Source of the DNA: Candidatus Equinaster intestinalis
Lineage (GTDB): Bacteria; Bacillota_A; Clostridia; Oscillospirales; Acutalibacteraceae
DNA length: 6,791 bases
Direction of reading: 5' to 3'
Assembly (NCBI GenBank): GCA_018065375.1
Contig: JAGHTJ010000116.1
Span: forward strand, 1-6,791
Under the pieces are notes generated by a model that was not told the origin of the DNA, did no database searches, and was given only the letters and a program-made list of their open reading frames with translations. A program made the position numbers and the translations under genes. Positions 6,019 to 6,791 of this stretch are shown here, piece after piece; the stretch's first letter is position 1, and every line of letters starts with the position of its first letter.

Positions 6019-6613
6019 AATCAAGTATTTCTTTTAATGTTGTTTCGGATATTATCTCATCTGCGAATCCTGTTTTTATACATTCGTCGCTCGAAAGATA
6101 TGTATCCTTTGATGTCAGTTTGGATATGGCTTTATAAGGTTTGCCCGAAAACTCACAAAGCAGGTTGTTCAGTTCTTTGCGGAGTTTAAGTAAATCGTTT
6201 GTAATGCTTTGGAAATGCGATGTGCTCCCCGCAACGCCGCTTCCGCCGATTAAGGGCTCATGTACCATCATTTGGCTTGATTTGCTGATGTAACGGCGCT
6301 TGCCCGCGGATGCAATAATTGCCGCCATGCTTGCGGCGCAGCCGTAAATCACGGTATTTATATCGCATACCGATGCGCGCATCACATCAAGCATCGCAAG
6401 CCCTGCCCGAACACTGCCGCCCGGTGAATTGATAAACAGATATATGGGTTTATCCGATGCGGCCTGTAAGAGCATTATTTGCTGCGCAAACTCGTTTGCC
6501 GATTCATTGGTGATTTCGCAATCAATAAAAATAATCCGTTTTTCAAATAACTTTGTTTTAAATGTAAGCTGCTGCGTTCCCGCTGATGTTTTTTCAAGAT
6601 AAAATGTATTCAT
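6017..6613 (-). CDS. ClpP-family serine protease encoded in the operon
   Basis: A 198-aa protein, the usual length of a ClpP subunit (about 195). The catalytic triad is intact: Ser95 in GCAASMAAI (91-99), His118 in QMMVHEPL (114-121) and Asp170 in TSKDTYLS (167-174). The glycine-rich oxyanion-hole strand INSPGGSV is at 61-68 and the handle-region helix around 133-155. It should form the tetradecameric barrel that cuts peptides fed by a Clp ATPase, but no ClpX or ClpC partner is in the window. It diverges from housekeeping ClpP (for example a two-residue shorter gap between Ser and His, and no Asp three before the catalytic one), so it is probably an extra, element-borne copy. AAAGGAG lies eight bases before the ATG. 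The coupling ATPase gene follows within 8-14 bp, implying tight co-expression. A role in maturing or removing a transfer protein is inference. Confidence 0.9.
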   Translation of the reverse strand: MNTFYLEKTSAGTQQLTFKTKLFEKRIIFIDCEITNESANEFAQQIMLLQAASDKPIYLFINSPGGSVRAGLAMLDVMRASVCDINTVIYGCAASMAAIIASAGKRRYISKSSQMMVHEPLIGGSGVAGSTSHFQSITNDLLKLRKELNNLLCEFSGKPYKAISKLTSKDTYLSSDECIKTGFADEIISETTLKEILD

Positions 6614-6652
6614 TGTATCCTCTCCTTTGTTTGATTATTTGTATAAAAAATG

Positions 6653-6791
6653 TCAGGCAACGATATAATCGTCGTCTGACAGCATACGGTCGATTCCGTA
6701 TTTGTTTATTTGCTTTTGCTGCTCGGTGTATCCAAACTTGCAGGATTTCTTTTTGTTCGGAATTATCTCAAAGTCTTTGATGCGCTCATTC
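6653..6791 (-). CDS. C-terminal 45 residues of an unrecognised gene, cut by the window edge
   Basis: On the minus strand an open frame enters from the right edge and ends with TGA at 6653-6655. The visible tail begins NERIKDFEIIPNKKKSCKFG and ends GIDRMLSDDDYIVA. It is charged, with no hydrophobic segment. It lies 39 bp upstream of the ClpP gene on the same strand and is likely the preceding gene of the same operon. The start is outside the window and the tail is too short to name a family. Confidence 0.65.
   Translation of the reverse strand, partial: NERIKDFEIIPNKKKSCKFGYTEQQKQINKYGIDRMLSDDDYIVA

Noticed and set aside
6614..6652. Possible promoter in front of the ClpP gene
   Set aside because: TATACA-like and TTGCCT words exist on the minus strand but not with a workable spacing, so the gene is more simply read from the upstream operon.

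Overview
The window looks like DNA from an anaerobic, low-to-moderate GC Gram-positive bacterium, probably Clostridia (Oscillospiraceae/Ruminococcus-like). The evidence is A/T-rich intergenic spacers, strong AAAGGAG-type ribosome binding sites in front of most genes, and sigma-A promoters close to consensus. This placement is inferred from sequence style, not from any marker gene.

The window falls into two halves that face each other. The left half (1-2390, plus strand) holds two separately transcribed genes. The first is a 269-aa protein with NodB/polysaccharide-deacetylase-like motifs, preceded by a TTGATT-17-TATAAT promoter. A 32-aa ORF overlaps its end, followed by about 280 bp with no convincing gene. 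The second is a 363-aa fusion of an AAA_28/NadR-like P-loop ATPase or kinase with a CYTH triphosphate-tunnel domain. It has its own extended -10 promoter and ends at a perfect 34-bp palindrome followed by T residues.

The right half (2445-6791, minus strand) is a tight six-gene operon read from right to left. It begins with a gene cut by the window edge (45 C-terminal residues). Next come a full-length ClpP-type serine protease with an intact Ser-His-Asp triad, and a compact VirD4/TraG-like coupling ATPase with no N-terminal membrane segments. Then follow a protein with two SSB-like OB folds and two unrecognised proteins, one with a central helical/coiled-coil stretch and one with a repeated helical motif. 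Spacers are about 14-40 bp and nearly every gene has its own Shine-Dalgarno sequence.

The coupling-type ATPase and the OB-fold protein suggest that the operon belongs to a conjugative or integrative element or a related DNA-processing system. The ATPase would engage DNA or a nucleoprotein, the OB protein would hold single-stranded DNA, and ClpP would process or turn over a partner. No relaxase, integrase, VirB4 or attachment site lies inside the window, so that assignment rests on two genes and their order. The convergent junction near 2340-2445 is a natural place to look for a boundary between host-type genes and a mobile module, although nothing in the sequence proves one.
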